Below are positions 53,136 to 61,816 of a DNA stretch of 64,000 nt, piece after piece (position 1 is the stretch's first letter; every line of letters starts with the position of its first letter). The notes under the pieces were generated by a model. The model saw only the letters and a list, made by a program, of their open reading frames with translations. It did no database searches and was not told the origin of the DNA. The stretch comes from Paenibacillus sp. E222 (GTDB lineage: Bacteria; Bacillota; Bacilli; Paenibacillales; Paenibacillaceae): NCBI RefSeq assembly GCF_013401555.1, contig NZ_CP058552.1, forward strand, positions 5,394,001 to 5,458,000. The letters run 5' to 3'. A program made the position numbers and the translations under genes.

Positions 53136-53197
53136 AAAAAAACACCTCCAAAGTGAGTCCGTATCCAATGACAAGACCGACTCCACAATGGGGTGTT
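53136..53197 (-). terminator. Terminator of the ABC-F gene; the remaining 52889-53135 intergenic stretch is AT-rich
   Basis: Minus strand: AACACC and GGTGTT outer arms with inner GAGTC/GACTC, followed by a run of seven T. From here to 52889 only AT-rich DNA is seen, with a weak -10-like TATAAA for the GT2 gene and no ORF worth calling. Confidence 0.75.
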
Positions 53198-53273
53198 ATA
53201 TTGCATTAATATATGTTGTTATAAGGTAGCGGCTCTTAGAATTTATATTTATATCTTTATCTTTCCCTTTTGC

Positions 53274-54752
53274 TCATAGCTCGATAATTCTTGTTGCTAT
53301 ATTTGAGCAAAACTCACTGTCATGCTCTACAAACAAAAGGGTCGGGGAGTACTCCAGCAGCAAGTCTTCAATTTGCATACGAGAGATGACATCAACAAAG
53401 TTGAGAGGTTCATCCCAAATATGCAAATGAGCTTGCTCACTGAGACTTTTAGCAATCAGCACCTTCTTTTTTTGGCCTGCGCTAAACGTCGAGATATCCT
53501 TCTCCAATTGCAGCCTGGAAAAATCCAGCTTTCTTAGGATCGATTTAAACAAGCTTTCATCGATTCCCTGTGTGACAGCATAATCCGATAATTGGCCGCT
53601 GAGATCAGACGTGTCCTGCGACACATACGAGATCTTAAGTTGGTGATCCTTTCGAAAATGACCTGTATAAGGGATGTCCTCACCACAGATCAGTTTAAGG
53701 ATGCTTGATTTCCCCGATCCGTTTTTACCATAGAGTGCAATCCGATCCCCCTTTTCAACTGTGAAACTCACGTCCTTACATACCGTATTGGAGCCATATG
53801 CAATCGATACATGTTCCAATTCGACAAGTTCTTTTTTGTGAAAATCCAGTTGATGAATCTGTAGACGTTCAGCACTCTCAATATTTTTTAGAAGTTTGGA
53901 CTTTTCTTGGATGGCGGATTGCTGTCTCTGCTCAATATTTTTAGAACGTTTCATCATTTTGGCAGCCTTGTGTCCGATATAGCCTTTATCCACCTTTGAA
54001 CCGGAATTTCTCGTACCATTTTTGGTTCTTTCCACTTCATGCGACCATCCACCCGTCCGTTTGGCAGAATCGGACAAACGCTTGATGTCCTTTATTAACT
54101 TCTCATTACTTGCAAGTTCAAACTGATCTTGCCTTTGTTTATTTTCCCACCAAGCGGAGAAATTCCCTCTCTGAATCTCGATGTTATTTTTATTAATGGA
54201 CAGGATGTGGTCTACGCAGTTATCCAGAAAGGATCGATCATGCGACACCAGAATAAATCCACTTTTGCTGCGAAGATAATTACTGACGAGTTTTCTCGCA
54301 TGAATATCGAGATGATTAGTAGGTTCATCAATGAGCAAAAATCGATTATCCTTCAGGAACAAGGCAGCCAGCATGACCTTCGTTTGTTCGCCATTTGATA
54401 AAGAGTCGAAAGGCCGATACAGAATATCTTCCGAAACCTTTAACAGGTTAAGCTCTCTGACAAGCTGCCAGTGCAAATATTCAGGATAGACCTCTTCAAT
54501 GACATCGAGGGTCATAGCTTTTTTATTCTGAACCTGAAAAGGAAAGTACTCAAAGCTGACATTCGCAGAAATAGTTCCACTGTATTCATATTTACCAAGC
54601 AGCAGGTTGAGGAATGTCGTTTTGCCTCTGCCGTTTCTTCCGGTAAAGCCCAATTTCCAATCGGAGTCCAGCTGAAAACTCACATTTTCAAATATATTAT
54701 CGTAACTGCCATCATAGGCAAAGGTTAGGTTGCTAACGTTAATTAAAGACAT
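53274..54752 (-). CDS. ABC-F ribosomal protection protein, Lsa/Vga type
   Basis: A 492-aa soluble protein with two ABC domains and no membrane helix: Walker A GRNGRGKTTFLNLL (about 41) and GKNGSGKSSILKLI (about 340), signatures LSNGEQTKVMLAALF and FSAGQKKKVLIAKSL. The opening SLINVSNLTFAYDGSYDNIFENV and the linker with HEVERTKNGTRNSGSKVDKGYIGHKAAKMMKRSKN match Lsa-type proteins, which bind the ribosomal E-site and release lincosamides, streptogramin A and pleuromutilins. The start is the ATG eight bases after AAGGA; an ATG three codons earlier overlaps this site. A good promoter lies at 54823-54851, so the leader is about 65 bases long. It contains a three-codon frame (ATG TCG TGG TAA) that could be a leader peptide. 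Confidence 0.9.
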   Translation of the reverse strand: MSLINVSNLTFAYDGSYDNIFENVSFQLDSDWKLGFTGRNGRGKTTFLNLLLGKYEYSGTISANVSFEYFPFQVQNKKAMTLDVIEEVYPEYLHWQLVRELNLLKVSEDILYRPFDSLSNGEQTKVMLAALFLKDNRFLLIDEPTNHLDIHARKLVSNYLRSKSGFILVSHDRSFLDNCVDHILSINKNNIEIQRGNFSAWWENKQRQDQFELASNEKLIKDIKRLSDSAKRTGGWSHEVERTKNGTRNSGSKVDKGYIGHKAAKMMKRSKNIEQRQQSAIQEKSKLLKNIESAERLQIHQLDFHKKELVELEHVSIAYGSNTVCKDVSFTVEKGDRIALYGKNGSGKSSILKLICGEDIPYTGHFRKDHQLKISYVSQDTSDLSGQLSDYAVTQGIDESLFKSILRKLDFSRLQLEKDISTFSAGQKKKVLIAKSLSEQAHLHIWDEPLNFVDVISRMQIEDLLLEYSPTLLFVEHDSEFCSNIATRIIEL

Positions 54753-54822
54753 AAAGATCATCCTTTTTATGTGAAATATAAAAGTTAACCGACGTGAAAT
54801 TTACCACGACATGGTCCCTCAC

Positions 54823-54851
54823 TTTATATTTGAACATAATCAGAATTTCAA
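54823..54851 (-). promoter_or_regulatory. Sigma-A promoter of the ABC-F gene
   Basis: Minus strand: TTGAAA (54846-54851), 17-base spacer and TATAAA (54823-54828), about 70 bases upstream of the start codon. Confidence 0.75.
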
Positions 54852-54914
54852 TCCGCTCTTGCATGAATGACATATCCCTCGTGTCAGAGTGATTGGAATA
54901 TCCTCAAATGAAAA

Positions 54915-54953
54915 AACGCAAAAAAGCGCCATTCACCGGTGCTTTTTTGCGTT
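54915..54953. terminator. Second terminator after the 42-aa ORF
   Basis: AACGCAAAAAAGC and GCTTTTTTGCGTT flank a loop with a short internal stem (CCGGTGAATGG), so the structure is near-symmetric, with T-runs on both strands. It isolates the ABC-F promoter from upstream transcription. Confidence 0.85.
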
Positions 54954-54978
54954 ACATCAACCTGACTATGATAAAGAA

Positions 54979-55005
54979 ACCTGGCGCCTGAGAACTTAAC
55001 GCCAA
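54979..55005 (-). terminator. First terminator, overlapping the stop codon of the 42-aa ORF
   Basis: Minus strand: CTTGGCG and CGCCAGG (one G-U pair) around a 13-base loop, then TTTCTTT. The stem begins within the last codons of the small gene. Confidence 0.65.
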
Positions 55006-55124
55006 GATAATCTATGCATAGGAGGATTAAGTGCCGGTTTCTGATTAGTTATGTTGTGAACCATGTCAGTGTTCATGTTCGTTGACAGGTTCACATAAAC
55101 ATCTACAACCTCTAATTCAGTCAT
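54996..55124 (-). CDS. Small protein or peptide precursor, 42 aa, function unknown
   Basis: A 42-codon ORF starts at an ATG with a near-perfect ribosome binding site, AAAGGGGGAT, seven bases away. The product begins MTELEVVDVYVNLSTNMN and ends NPPMHRLSWR. It is acidic and hydrophilic at the N-terminus and has a basic, Pro/Met/Trp-containing C-terminus. There is no hydrophobic signal peptide, no cysteine and no known RiPP motif that I recognise. It is flanked by malic enzyme upstream and two terminators downstream, so it is its own transcription unit. It may be a signalling or modified peptide, or an unannotated structural miniprotein. No maturation enzyme is nearby. Confidence 0.6.
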   Translation of the reverse strand: MTELEVVDVYVNLSTNMNTDMVHNITNQKPALNPPMHRLSWR

Positions 55125-55285
55125 CGCTCTATCCCCCTTTAAAAGCTCAACAATTTAATATCAGAAACTTAACATGGAATACAGCCATGGGTCAAGGCGA
55201 GAAACAAATCGTGCCGCTTTTAAAATCCAAATCCATATGATTAGACCCACAAGGGTTTATAGTCACCACGCACTGTATTCAGTTA

Positions 55286-56986
55286 TTAAACGGCCGCATA
55301 CAGCGGTTTGTACACCGGATGCCACATGGCAGCTTTTACAGCCTCTTCAACGTCTTTCAGCTCTACACGCGCAACGCCATCTTCCACTGCCGCCTTGGCG
55401 ACCGCCACTGCAACTTTGTACGATACAGCATGCAGTTCTTTCACTCTGGGCAGAAGTGGAGCACCTGGTGCAGAGGAATCTACCGAATTAGCTACGGCCA
55501 CTGCAGCTGCGGTGAACATGTTTTTGGTGAATTTCGATGCTTTCGCAACAATCGCTCCTAGACCCAAACCAGGGAACACAAAAGCATTATTGGATTGACC
55601 AATTTCATACAACGTGCCATTAAACATGACAGGTTCAAATGGGCTACCTGTTGCAATCAGTGCTCTGCCATCTGTCCATTCAATCAAGCTTCTTGGTGCT
55701 GCCTCGGCAAGCGAGGTCGGATTGGACATGGGCATAATGATTGGGCGTTCCACATGCTTCGCCATTTCTTTGATAACTTGTTCATTAAAGGCACCTGTCA
55801 CACCGGACGTCCCGATCAGGATCGTTGGTTTGATCTGTTTCACAGCTTCCAGCAGACTGACCTGCCCTTGCTCATTCAACACCCAATCTTTCACTTCCGC
55901 AGCTTTACGCACATAAGGTTTCTGGAATTCAAATAGACCTTCTGTCTCATCGGTAAGGATTCCGCGGTAATCGAACGCCCAGAAACGGCTCTCCGCTTCC
56001 TCCTGCTCAAGCCCTTCCTCCATCATAGCGTCACGAATCTGATCTGCGTTACCAATACCAGCGGCCCCCGGTCCAAATACCAGGACACGATGCTCACGAA
56101 GAGGCATACCCGTCACTTGAACTCCGGACATAATCGCCGCAAGTGTGACCGCACCCGTTCCCTGAATATCGTCATTAAACGTAAGGAGTTCTTCCCCGTA
56201 TTTCTGAATAATATTTCTGGCATTCACGCTGCCCAGGTCTTCCCAGTGAAGCAGGATATCCGGGAACCACTTTGTTGTTTCTTTCACAAAGGCTTCGATA
56301 AATTGCTCATATTTTTCCCCGCGAATACGTTCATGGCGATTACCTACATACAATGGATCATTCAGCAATTTGGGATTATTGGTTCCAACGTCCAGCACAA
56401 CAGGCAATACACGGCTTGGATCAACGCCTACGGCTGCTGTATATACTGCGAGTTTACCAATGGCAATTTTAATGCCGCCAACGCCCCAGTCTCCGATGCC
56501 CAGAATACTTTCCGAGTCGGTTACCACAATCAAATCCACATCTCCCGCATGTAATCCACTGTTGCGGAAAGCTTCCTCCAGCCCATCCATGTCATTGATG
56601 GATAAATATAGACCTCCAGGTCTATGGTACTGATGGCTATATTCTTGAATGGCTTGTCCGACCGTAGGTGTGTACACAATCGGCAGCATTTCACTAAGAT
56701 GATCTTTCATTAGACGGTAGAATAGTACAATATTTCGGTTGAACAAATCACTGAGCATAATGCTTTTACGCAAATTATCCGATTCATTCTGCAATTGCTG
56801 ATATACTCGACTCACTTGTTCTTCAATATTTAAAACCATCGGTGGCAAGATGCCATTCAGGTTAAGCTCTCTTCTTTCTTCTTTGTTAAAGGCAGTACCC
56901 TTGTTCAACATGGGATTGGACAGAACATCCTTGCCTTTCAAAGAGGTTTTTAAGTTTCCATCAGAATCTACAAAAAATGAGTTCAT
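55286..56986 (-). CDS. maeA: NAD-dependent malic enzyme
   Basis: A 566-aa decarboxylating malate dehydrogenase (malate to pyruvate and CO2). Signatures: [31 protein letters not shown] (Tyr near 107), [24 protein letters not shown] (near 160, catalytic Lys), [38 protein letters not shown] (metal site), and the NAD loop [15 protein letters not shown]. Length and motifs match the large NAD-malic enzymes (E. coli MaeA, about 565 aa). It has a strong promoter with a 19-bp palindrome at 57141-57159, suggesting a dedicated regulator, perhaps one responding to malate or C4 acids. Monocistronic. Confidence 0.96.
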   Translation of the reverse strand: MNSFFVDSDGNLKTSLKGKDVLSNPMLNKGTAFNKEERRELNLNGILPPMVLNIEEQVSRVYQQLQNESDNLRKSIMLSDLFNRNIVLFYRLMKDHLSEMLPIVYTPTVGQAIQEYSHQYHRPGGLYLSINDMDGLEEAFRNSGLHAGDVDLIVVTDSESILGIGDWGVGGIKIAIGKLAVYTAAVGVDPSRVLPVVLDVGTNNPKLLNDPLYVGNRHERIRGEKYEQFIEAFVKETTKWFPDILLHWEDLGSVNARNIIQKYGEELLTFNDDIQGTGAVTLAAIMSGVQVTGMPLREHRVLVFGPGAAGIGNADQIRDAMMEEGLEQEEAESRFWAFDYRGILTDETEGLFEFQKPYVRKAAEVKDWVLNEQGQVSLLEAVKQIKPTILIGTSGVTGAFNEQVIKEMAKHVERPIIMPMSNPTSLAEAAPRSLIEWTDGRALIATGSPFEPVMFNGTLYEIGQSNNAFVFPGLGLGAIVAKASKFTKNMFTAAAVAVANSVDSSAPGAPLLPRVKELHAVSYKVAVAVAKAAVEDGVARVELKDVEEAVKAAMWHPVYKPLYAAV

Positions 56987-57090
56987 TTACTGATTGCCTT
57001 CTTTCATGATGTCTGTTGACGTCTTAACGCCTTTTTAATTTATTTTTAACACTTAATAACTTTTAGTTAGTTACATATCTTCCGATGACA

Positions 57091-57159
57091 ATTATAAAAT
57101 ATTTTCTATGTCATGTAAACGAACTCATGAAACTTCCATGAATGAAATTCAATTTCATT
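57091..57159 (-). promoter_or_regulatory. Malic enzyme promoter with a 19-bp perfect palindrome upstream
   Basis: Minus strand: TTTACA (57114-57119), 17-base spacer and TATAAT (57091-57096). AATGAAATTCAATTTCATT (57141-57159), a perfect palindrome, lies upstream of the -35, in a position suited to an activator. The rest of the 56987-57230 region is AT-rich without a gene. Confidence 0.75.
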
Positions 57160-57231
57160 TCGATAAATAAAATTTATCACCTTGTCATTTTTCAACAAAT
57201 TCATTTTATGAATTTATACATATCTCACGCC

Positions 57232-57255
57232 AAAAAGCCACGATCTTCGTGGCTC
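57232..57255 (-). terminator. Terminator of the GNAT gene at 57316
   Basis: Minus strand: AGCCACGA and TCGTGGCT around AG, followed by TTTTTGG. Confidence 0.8.
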
Positions 57256-57315
57256 CAAGCGGTGTTCCTTTCTGAATGTTCATTTCCTAATCTTACATTG
57301 ATCCAGATGCTGTAG

Positions 57316-57852
57316 TCAGTACAGATATCCTAAAAAATCAAGTTCTCCCTCACTCCAAGGCAATGTTCCGACTTCTTTAACCATTAATCCGTCGATCTGC
57401 TCAATTCCAACTCCAATTGTAGTTAAGGTCTCATGGTCAATTTTCAACCACTTACAGGTGTTGCTGACCATTTTGAACCCATTTTTGCTATACAAGCCCT
57501 CATGATCAGCAAATAATAGCACAAAATCAATATGCCCTCTGGACAGCTTGTCCACTTCTGATAGCAACAACGAACCGATTCCTTGAGAGCGATATGCTGT
57601 CGAAACACACAGATCAATGACCCCCAGCACTCTTATTGCTTTTCCATTTAAATTCATCATTCTGTAATCTAATCCTACATGTCCAATCAGTTGATTATCT
57701 GGGTTAAATGCTAATATTCTGCAATGTGGAATTTGTTTAAAAAACAAACGGTCCTCCGGATAAACATCTGGAAAACTGTCAATAAGCAATGCCTGAAGAT
57801 GCGTTGACCTTTCTTCGTTCAAATCCATATCATAAGCTTTAACTAATTTCAA
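57316..57852 (-). CDS. GNAT family N-acetyltransferase
   Basis: A 178-aa enzyme. It starts at TTG (57852), preceded by AGGGGGA with seven bases. The acetyl-CoA loop is STAYRSQGIGSLLLSEVDKL (R/Q-x-x-G-I-G), strand 4 is LGVIDLCVS, and the end is FADHEGLYSKNGFKMVSN. The N-terminal and C-terminal parts (SFPDVYPEDRLFFKQIPHCRILAF; SEGELDFLGYLY) are reminiscent of acyltransferases near NodA or aminoglycoside 2'-acetyltransferases, but I cannot name a substrate. Single gene with its own terminator. Confidence 0.88.
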   Translation of the reverse strand: MKLVKAYDMDLNEERSTHLQALLIDSFPDVYPEDRLFFKQIPHCRILAFNPDNQLIGHVGLDYRMMNLNGKAIRVLGVIDLCVSTAYRSQGIGSLLLSEVDKLSRGHIDFVLLFADHEGLYSKNGFKMVSNTCKWLKIDHETLTTIGVGIEQIDGLMVKEVGTLPWSEGELDFLGYLY

Positions 57853-57920
57853 AAAAATGTCCCCCTAAATTAAATCGATTTCTGTTCTATATTTGTCTCA
57901 GCTGAGTTTTAAAAGTTCAA

Positions 57921-58304
57921 TTACGGCATGTAAGCACCTTCTACTTCAACCTTTCGTTCATTTCCGTTTGCTATGTATCTTACGTGAATGACATTTCCTT
58001 TCTGAAATTGTGGAATATGTGTAACCGGGATATATGTCTCTACGACAGAGGGAAAGGTACGGCCGTCAACTTGGGTTACGGTCAAATCCAGTCGTACTCC
58101 CGGCCTTCCATCCATACTGGATGAAGTTTGTGTAATATCATGAATAACCGCCTCCGCGGGAATCCCTTCCATTAAAACCCTTTTTCGAGTGTGTTGTATC
58201 TGTTTGTTGTTACGGAGCATTTTAAATATCATAACCATAGTGATCGTGCCTGTTATAAGCCCAAAGCCAATAATAGCAACAATAGTAAATAAAGTAGTCG
58301 TCAT
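57921..58304 (-). CDS. Membrane-anchored DUF3592-like protein
   Basis: A 127-aa protein with one N-terminal membrane helix (about 5-27) and a beta-rich domain: VLMEGIPAEAVIHDITQTSSSMDGRPGVRLDLTVTQVDGRTFPSVVETYIPVTHIPQFQKGNVIHVRYIANG. The pattern 'G-x-x-A-x-V, D/N-x-x-P, P-x-x-x-x-x-x-x-G' with a final P-x-V-like ending is the layout of DUF3592-type proteins, small SH3-like domains of unknown role. The ATG follows AAAGGAGGCC. Monocistronic by position. Confidence 0.7.
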   Translation of the reverse strand: MTTTLFTIVAIIGFGLITGTITMVMIFKMLRNNKQIQHTRKRVLMEGIPAEAVIHDITQTSSSMDGRPGVRLDLTVTQVDGRTFPSVVETYIPVTHIPQFQKGNVIHVRYIANGNERKVEVEGAYMP

Positions 58305-58396
58305 AATGGCCTCCTTTTATTTGAAACTTATGTTTATTAGTTCTTGATTATATCTCTTATTCCTGCAAATTTGCTTGAACAGGAACATCTTCATGC

Positions 58397-58422
58397 CAAA
58401 AAAGCCACCTTGTTGGTGGCTT
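58397..58422 (-). terminator. Terminator of the pentapeptide repeat gene
   Basis: Minus strand: AAGCCACC and GGTGGCTT around a 5-base loop, then TTTTTGG. It lies 68 bases after the stop codon at 58490. Confidence 0.82.
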
Positions 58423-58489
58423 CATGCAGTTTATGAAGTTTTTGAATTGTCTATAATACTGGCATGAACTGTAGCAGTATATGTTCAAC

Positions 58490-59095
58490 TTAGTCTACTT
58501 TCGCACCATATGAGCGTACAAACAGAACCGCTTGTTCGCGATCCAAACGTACGCCTTTAATATCCAATGATTTCAGATCGATTCCTTCCAGATTAGCGCC
58601 TCTAAGATCCGCTCCTTGCAGCTTGGCTCTGCTTAAAACTGCTCTTGTAAGATCACAGTCTCGCAAATCCGCTTTGGTAAAATCCGTGTCCGTAAAGTCC
58701 GCTTCAAAAAAACGAATTCCTCGCAAATCCTGTTTACCCAATCGGGTATGTCTCAGATTCGTATAAGACCAATCGCCCTGACTTAGTGTGATACCATCCA
58801 TTTGTGCACCGGAAAAGTCCGACCCCGTCATTTTGCAGGAGGTGAATTTGGAAGCGAAAAGATTAGCACCACCAAATAAGCAGTTTTCAAAAGCCGACTC
58901 TCTATGGATTGAGCCATTCATTGAAGCGCCTTTAAAGTCACATTCGATAAAACGGCAGTTGCTAGTCTCGATTTCCTCCATCGAAGCGTTCATAAAGGTA
59001 CACTGTTTGAAAACACAACTGACCAGTTCTCCATACCGCAAGTCACGTCCTTCAAAATGTACACCTTCATACTCTTGATCCTTATATTGGTACAT
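58490..59095 (-). CDS. Pentapeptide repeat protein (Qnr-like)
   Basis: About 201 aa from the ATG after GGGGTG; earlier in-frame ATGs at 59125 and 59161 are possible. Nearly the whole chain is A(D/N)LXX-type pentapeptides: FEGRDL, CRFIECDF, ANLFASKF, SDFSGAQM, ADFTDTDFTKADLRDCDLTRA, AKLQGADLRGANLEGIDL. It ends with a capping helix, LDREQAVLFVRSYGAKVD. A GDWSYTNLRHTRL segment breaks the regular repeat near 120. Such beta-helix proteins mimic DNA; Qnr members protect gyrase from quinolones. The C-terminal dimerisation helix supports a Qnr-like fold, but gyrase binding is not proven. Monocistronic. Confidence 0.85.
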   Translation of the reverse strand: MYQYKDQEYEGVHFEGRDLRYGELVSCVFKQCTFMNASMEEIETSNCRFIECDFKGASMNGSIHRESAFENCLFGGANLFASKFTSCKMTGSDFSGAQMDGITLSQGDWSYTNLRHTRLGKQDLRGIRFFEADFTDTDFTKADLRDCDLTRAVLSRAKLQGADLRGANLEGIDLKSLDIKGVRLDREQAVLFVRSYGAKVD

Positions 59096-59234
59096 CACGT
59101 ACACCCCATCTTGTATGATTATCATGTTTTCCCCATTAAAAAGCTTTTTATAATATACCATACGGCTGTCAAGTACCTGCTTAAAAGCCTGCAAAAGTCA
59201 AGTTACTTTTTTTTGAAAAACGTAGCTACTCAAA

Positions 59235-59262
59235 TAAAAAAACCGCGAAAATCGCGGCTTTT
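59235..59262 (-). terminator. Terminator of the peptidase/transporter operon
   Basis: Minus strand: GCCGCGA and TCGCGGT around TTT, then TTTTTTT. It follows the stop codon at 59283. Confidence 0.88.
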
Positions 59263-59282
59263 GGCTCTATAACTGTTTTTAG

Positions 59283-59759
59283 CTAGTACTTCAATCGGAT
59301 ATGAACAGGGATGGGAAACGATGCGTCTCTTCCCTTGTCTCTGTGCTCGTCTTTGTTTTGTTCTTCTTCTTTCACAATCCACTGTCTGCCAACCATCAAT
59401 TGCAGCAACTCGATCTCTTGTAAGGTCAGGTAAATATGTTTTAGTGACAGTCCCTCCTGGATATAATCCTGTTCTACCTTGAGGTTAAACCGGAAATAGA
59501 GCAGTCTTTTCAGGGCGTTAATATGCAAAAATTTGAATTCATAGACTCTGCTGCGTATGGCCTCTTCCCAGTTGTCTCCTATCTCAGCTGCTGTGTCCAG
59601 TCTCTCCACCAGATCCATCGTTGGTTCCTTGATCTTGGATAACAACGAAGAAAAGTCTTTTCTCTGTAAACAATCAATCATTAATTCGCTCGGTTCACCG
59701 CTCGTTAGAACATTTTCCACTAACATAGCTACGGGAATGGATAACCGAATACGGCTCAT
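59283..59759 (-). CDS. Conserved hypothetical protein, last gene of the peptide-uptake operon
   Basis: A 158-aa soluble protein starting at an ATG that overlaps the peptidase stop by four bases (ATGA), with GGAGGGCGGAG as its ribosome binding site. It contains charged helices (AAEIGDNWEEAIRSRVYEFKFLHINALKRLLYFRFNLK, near 60-95) and a low-complexity end (VKEEEQNKDEHRDKGRD). No family recognised. Translational coupling to the S9 peptidase suggests a linked role, perhaps regulation or a peptide-related enzyme. Confidence 0.75.
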   Translation of the reverse strand: MSRIRLSIPVAMLVENVLTSGEPSELMIDCLQRKDFSSLLSKIKEPTMDLVERLDTAAEIGDNWEEAIRSRVYEFKFLHINALKRLLYFRFNLKVEQDYIQEGLSLKHIYLTLQEIELLQLMVGRQWIVKEEEQNKDEHRDKGRDASFPIPVHIRLKY

Positions 59760-61795
59760 GCTCCGCCCTCTCCATCTCTGAGGTATTGATTAAACCAGGC
59801 ATTTACTTGTTCAAAGCTATCCACGCGCAGCGAGGGTTTTCCGCTTTTGAGCAAAGTATGATTGGAGCCTGGGTATCGAATCAGTTTAGTCGTTTTTCCA
59901 TATCGTTTTAACGTGGTATATAACTCCTCCGCCTGTCCGATCGGTGTACGATAATCTTGCTCTCCATGCATAATCAGAAGTGGCGTTTGAATCTTGTGCG
60001 CATGAGCAAGGGGAGAACGGGACCATAACATGTCTGCATGTTCTGTCGGATTGCCACCAATTACGCCCTCCACATAAGAGATTCCAATATCACTGGTTCC
60101 ATACAAGGACAACCAATTGGATATACAACGCTGCGTAACTGCCGCCTTAAATCGATGGGTATGAGCAACGATCCAGTTGGTCATGACACCTCCGTAACTA
60201 CCTCCACCTATACCAAGACGTGTTTCTTCCAGGAAATCATATGTTGCCAGTGCATAGTCCACCGCCTCAAGCAGATCTCGACAGTCTCCCCCGGCAAAAT
60301 CTCCTCGGCAAGCTCTGGCGAATTCCTGCCCGTACCCCATACTTCCTCGGGGATTCACCCATAGTACGGCATACCCCTGTGCAGCAAGTGTCTGCATTTC
60401 GTGGCTGAAGATGCCTGTATACATGGCATGCGGTCCACCATGAATCTGTAATATCATCGGTACTTTGGTATCCGATTCCTGCATAACCGGCTTTAACAAC
60501 CAACCCCGGATCGGCCATCCGTCTGACGAAGTAAACTCGATACGTTCAGGTACATTGACTTTCAAGCCTGCCAAAAATTCATCGTTTCGCCGGGTGAGTC
60601 TGAACATGTCCCCACTGTTAATATCCACACGGTACAGTTCTCCAGGGTGATCCTCAGTCAATGCACCAATGACCAGCGTCTTACCATCAGGTGACAGGGT
60701 ATATTGATATACATCCTTCTCCCCGCTACCCGTAACGGATTGACAATGCCCATCCTCGGTGATTTGATACACGTCCACATTTCCACCCTGGGTACCCAGT
60801 ACATATGCCGTACGTTGCGCATGATGGTCATCCATCAGTGGCGACGGGGATGGACTTGCCGATTTCATGTCCCCAAGTGCTGCGTTCCCCAACTGCATAT
60901 CGACATCAGGTGCCAGCTGCTTTGGAATACCTCCACTACTCGGCACTTCATATAGTCTATTGTGACTGCCACTGCCGTACTCTCGGTCGCTGGCGATCAG
61001 AACCAGTTGCTCTCCGTCGGGTGAATATGCGAACTGGCTCACCTGAAGACTGGAATCCGTTACTCTATACTGCTCGCCGTTTGCCAGATTGACAGTATGT
61101 ACGTCTGCAAAGTACAACAGATCCGCATCCACCCCCTGATCCTGTACCTGCTTGGAAATGAAGGAAATAGCCTGACCGTCTGGCGACCAGACCGGAGCAG
61201 TAACATTCCATGGTCCGGTTGTGATCTGTCTAATGGTTCCACTTCCAATCTCATATACAAACAGATGGCTATTCAGACCATCCCACCAGCCAGAGCCTTC
61301 TGCCTTCGGTGTCGTGCGCTCAAAAACCTTGCCCCTCAGGGGAGATACTTTAAGTGATTCGTCTGTCTTTGATGTTTTGTCAGCTATTGCTTCTTCTTTG
61401 CCTGCTACAACTTTGCTAGTAAACGCAATATACTGCCCATCCGGGGACCAGACAAATTGTAAAAGCTTGCGCTCAGACGAGATGAGATTTATAGCCTTTG
61501 TATCACCTGACGCAAGGGTCCACAATCCTTTACCCCCACTTTCCAATCGTAAAAAAGCGAGCTGTGTTCCATCTGGTGACCAGGAAGGATATGAATCCTT
61601 TACTCCATCTGTAAGCGGCTTGTCCCCACTACCTTCAAGTGAAACGCCACGAATTTGCGTAATATATTCATTTTTCTGCTGATCAATCGTCTGTTCAACG
61701 TACGCCACCTGACCATCTTGATTGATTACAGGCTGGCTAACCCAGCGGTAATGATATAAGTCCTCTGGCAAGATCGGTCTTTTATTCATATCCAT
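59756..61795 (-). CDS. S9 family serine peptidase (acylaminoacyl peptidase/POP type)
   Basis: A 679-aa cytosolic peptidase. The N-terminal beta-propeller (to about 395) contains repeated WSPDGTQLAF and YSPDGEQLVL blades. The C-terminal alpha/beta hydrolase has the nucleophile GGGSYGGVMTNWIVAH (Ser near 520), the acid in MHGEQDYRTPIGQ, and the His in GSNHTLLKSG. It cleaves short peptides of less than about 30 residues from the N-terminus or internally. Its gene follows oligopeptide permease genes by 21 bases, so imported peptides are likely degraded by it. The start ATG follows GGGAGGGGATAG. Confidence 0.95.
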   Translation of the reverse strand: MDMNKRPILPEDLYHYRWVSQPVINQDGQVAYVEQTIDQQKNEYITQIRGVSLEGSGDKPLTDGVKDSYPSWSPDGTQLAFLRLESGGKGLWTLASGDTKAINLISSERKLLQFVWSPDGQYIAFTSKVVAGKEEAIADKTSKTDESLKVSPLRGKVFERTTPKAEGSGWWDGLNSHLFVYEIGSGTIRQITTGPWNVTAPVWSPDGQAISFISKQVQDQGVDADLLYFADVHTVNLANGEQYRVTDSSLQVSQFAYSPDGEQLVLIASDREYGSGSHNRLYEVPSSGGIPKQLAPDVDMQLGNAALGDMKSASPSPSPLMDDHHAQRTAYVLGTQGGNVDVYQITEDGHCQSVTGSGEKDVYQYTLSPDGKTLVIGALTEDHPGELYRVDINSGDMFRLTRRNDEFLAGLKVNVPERIEFTSSDGWPIRGWLLKPVMQESDTKVPMILQIHGGPHAMYTGIFSHEMQTLAAQGYAVLWVNPRGSMGYGQEFARACRGDFAGGDCRDLLEAVDYALATYDFLEETRLGIGGGSYGGVMTNWIVAHTHRFKAAVTQRCISNWLSLYGTSDIGISYVEGVIGGNPTEHADMLWSRSPLAHAHKIQTPLLIMHGEQDYRTPIGQAEELYTTLKRYGKTTKLIRYPGSNHTLLKSGKPSLRVDSFEQVNAWFNQYLRDGEGGA

Positions 61796-61816
61796 GGCTA
61801 TCCCCTCCCGTTCCTC

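Noticed and set aside
54739..54873. A 44-aa frame overlapping the start of the ABC-F gene as an upstream regulatory ORF
   Set aside because: The best promoter (54823-54851) lies inside it, so most of it would not be transcribed, and its own ribosome binding site spacing is poor.
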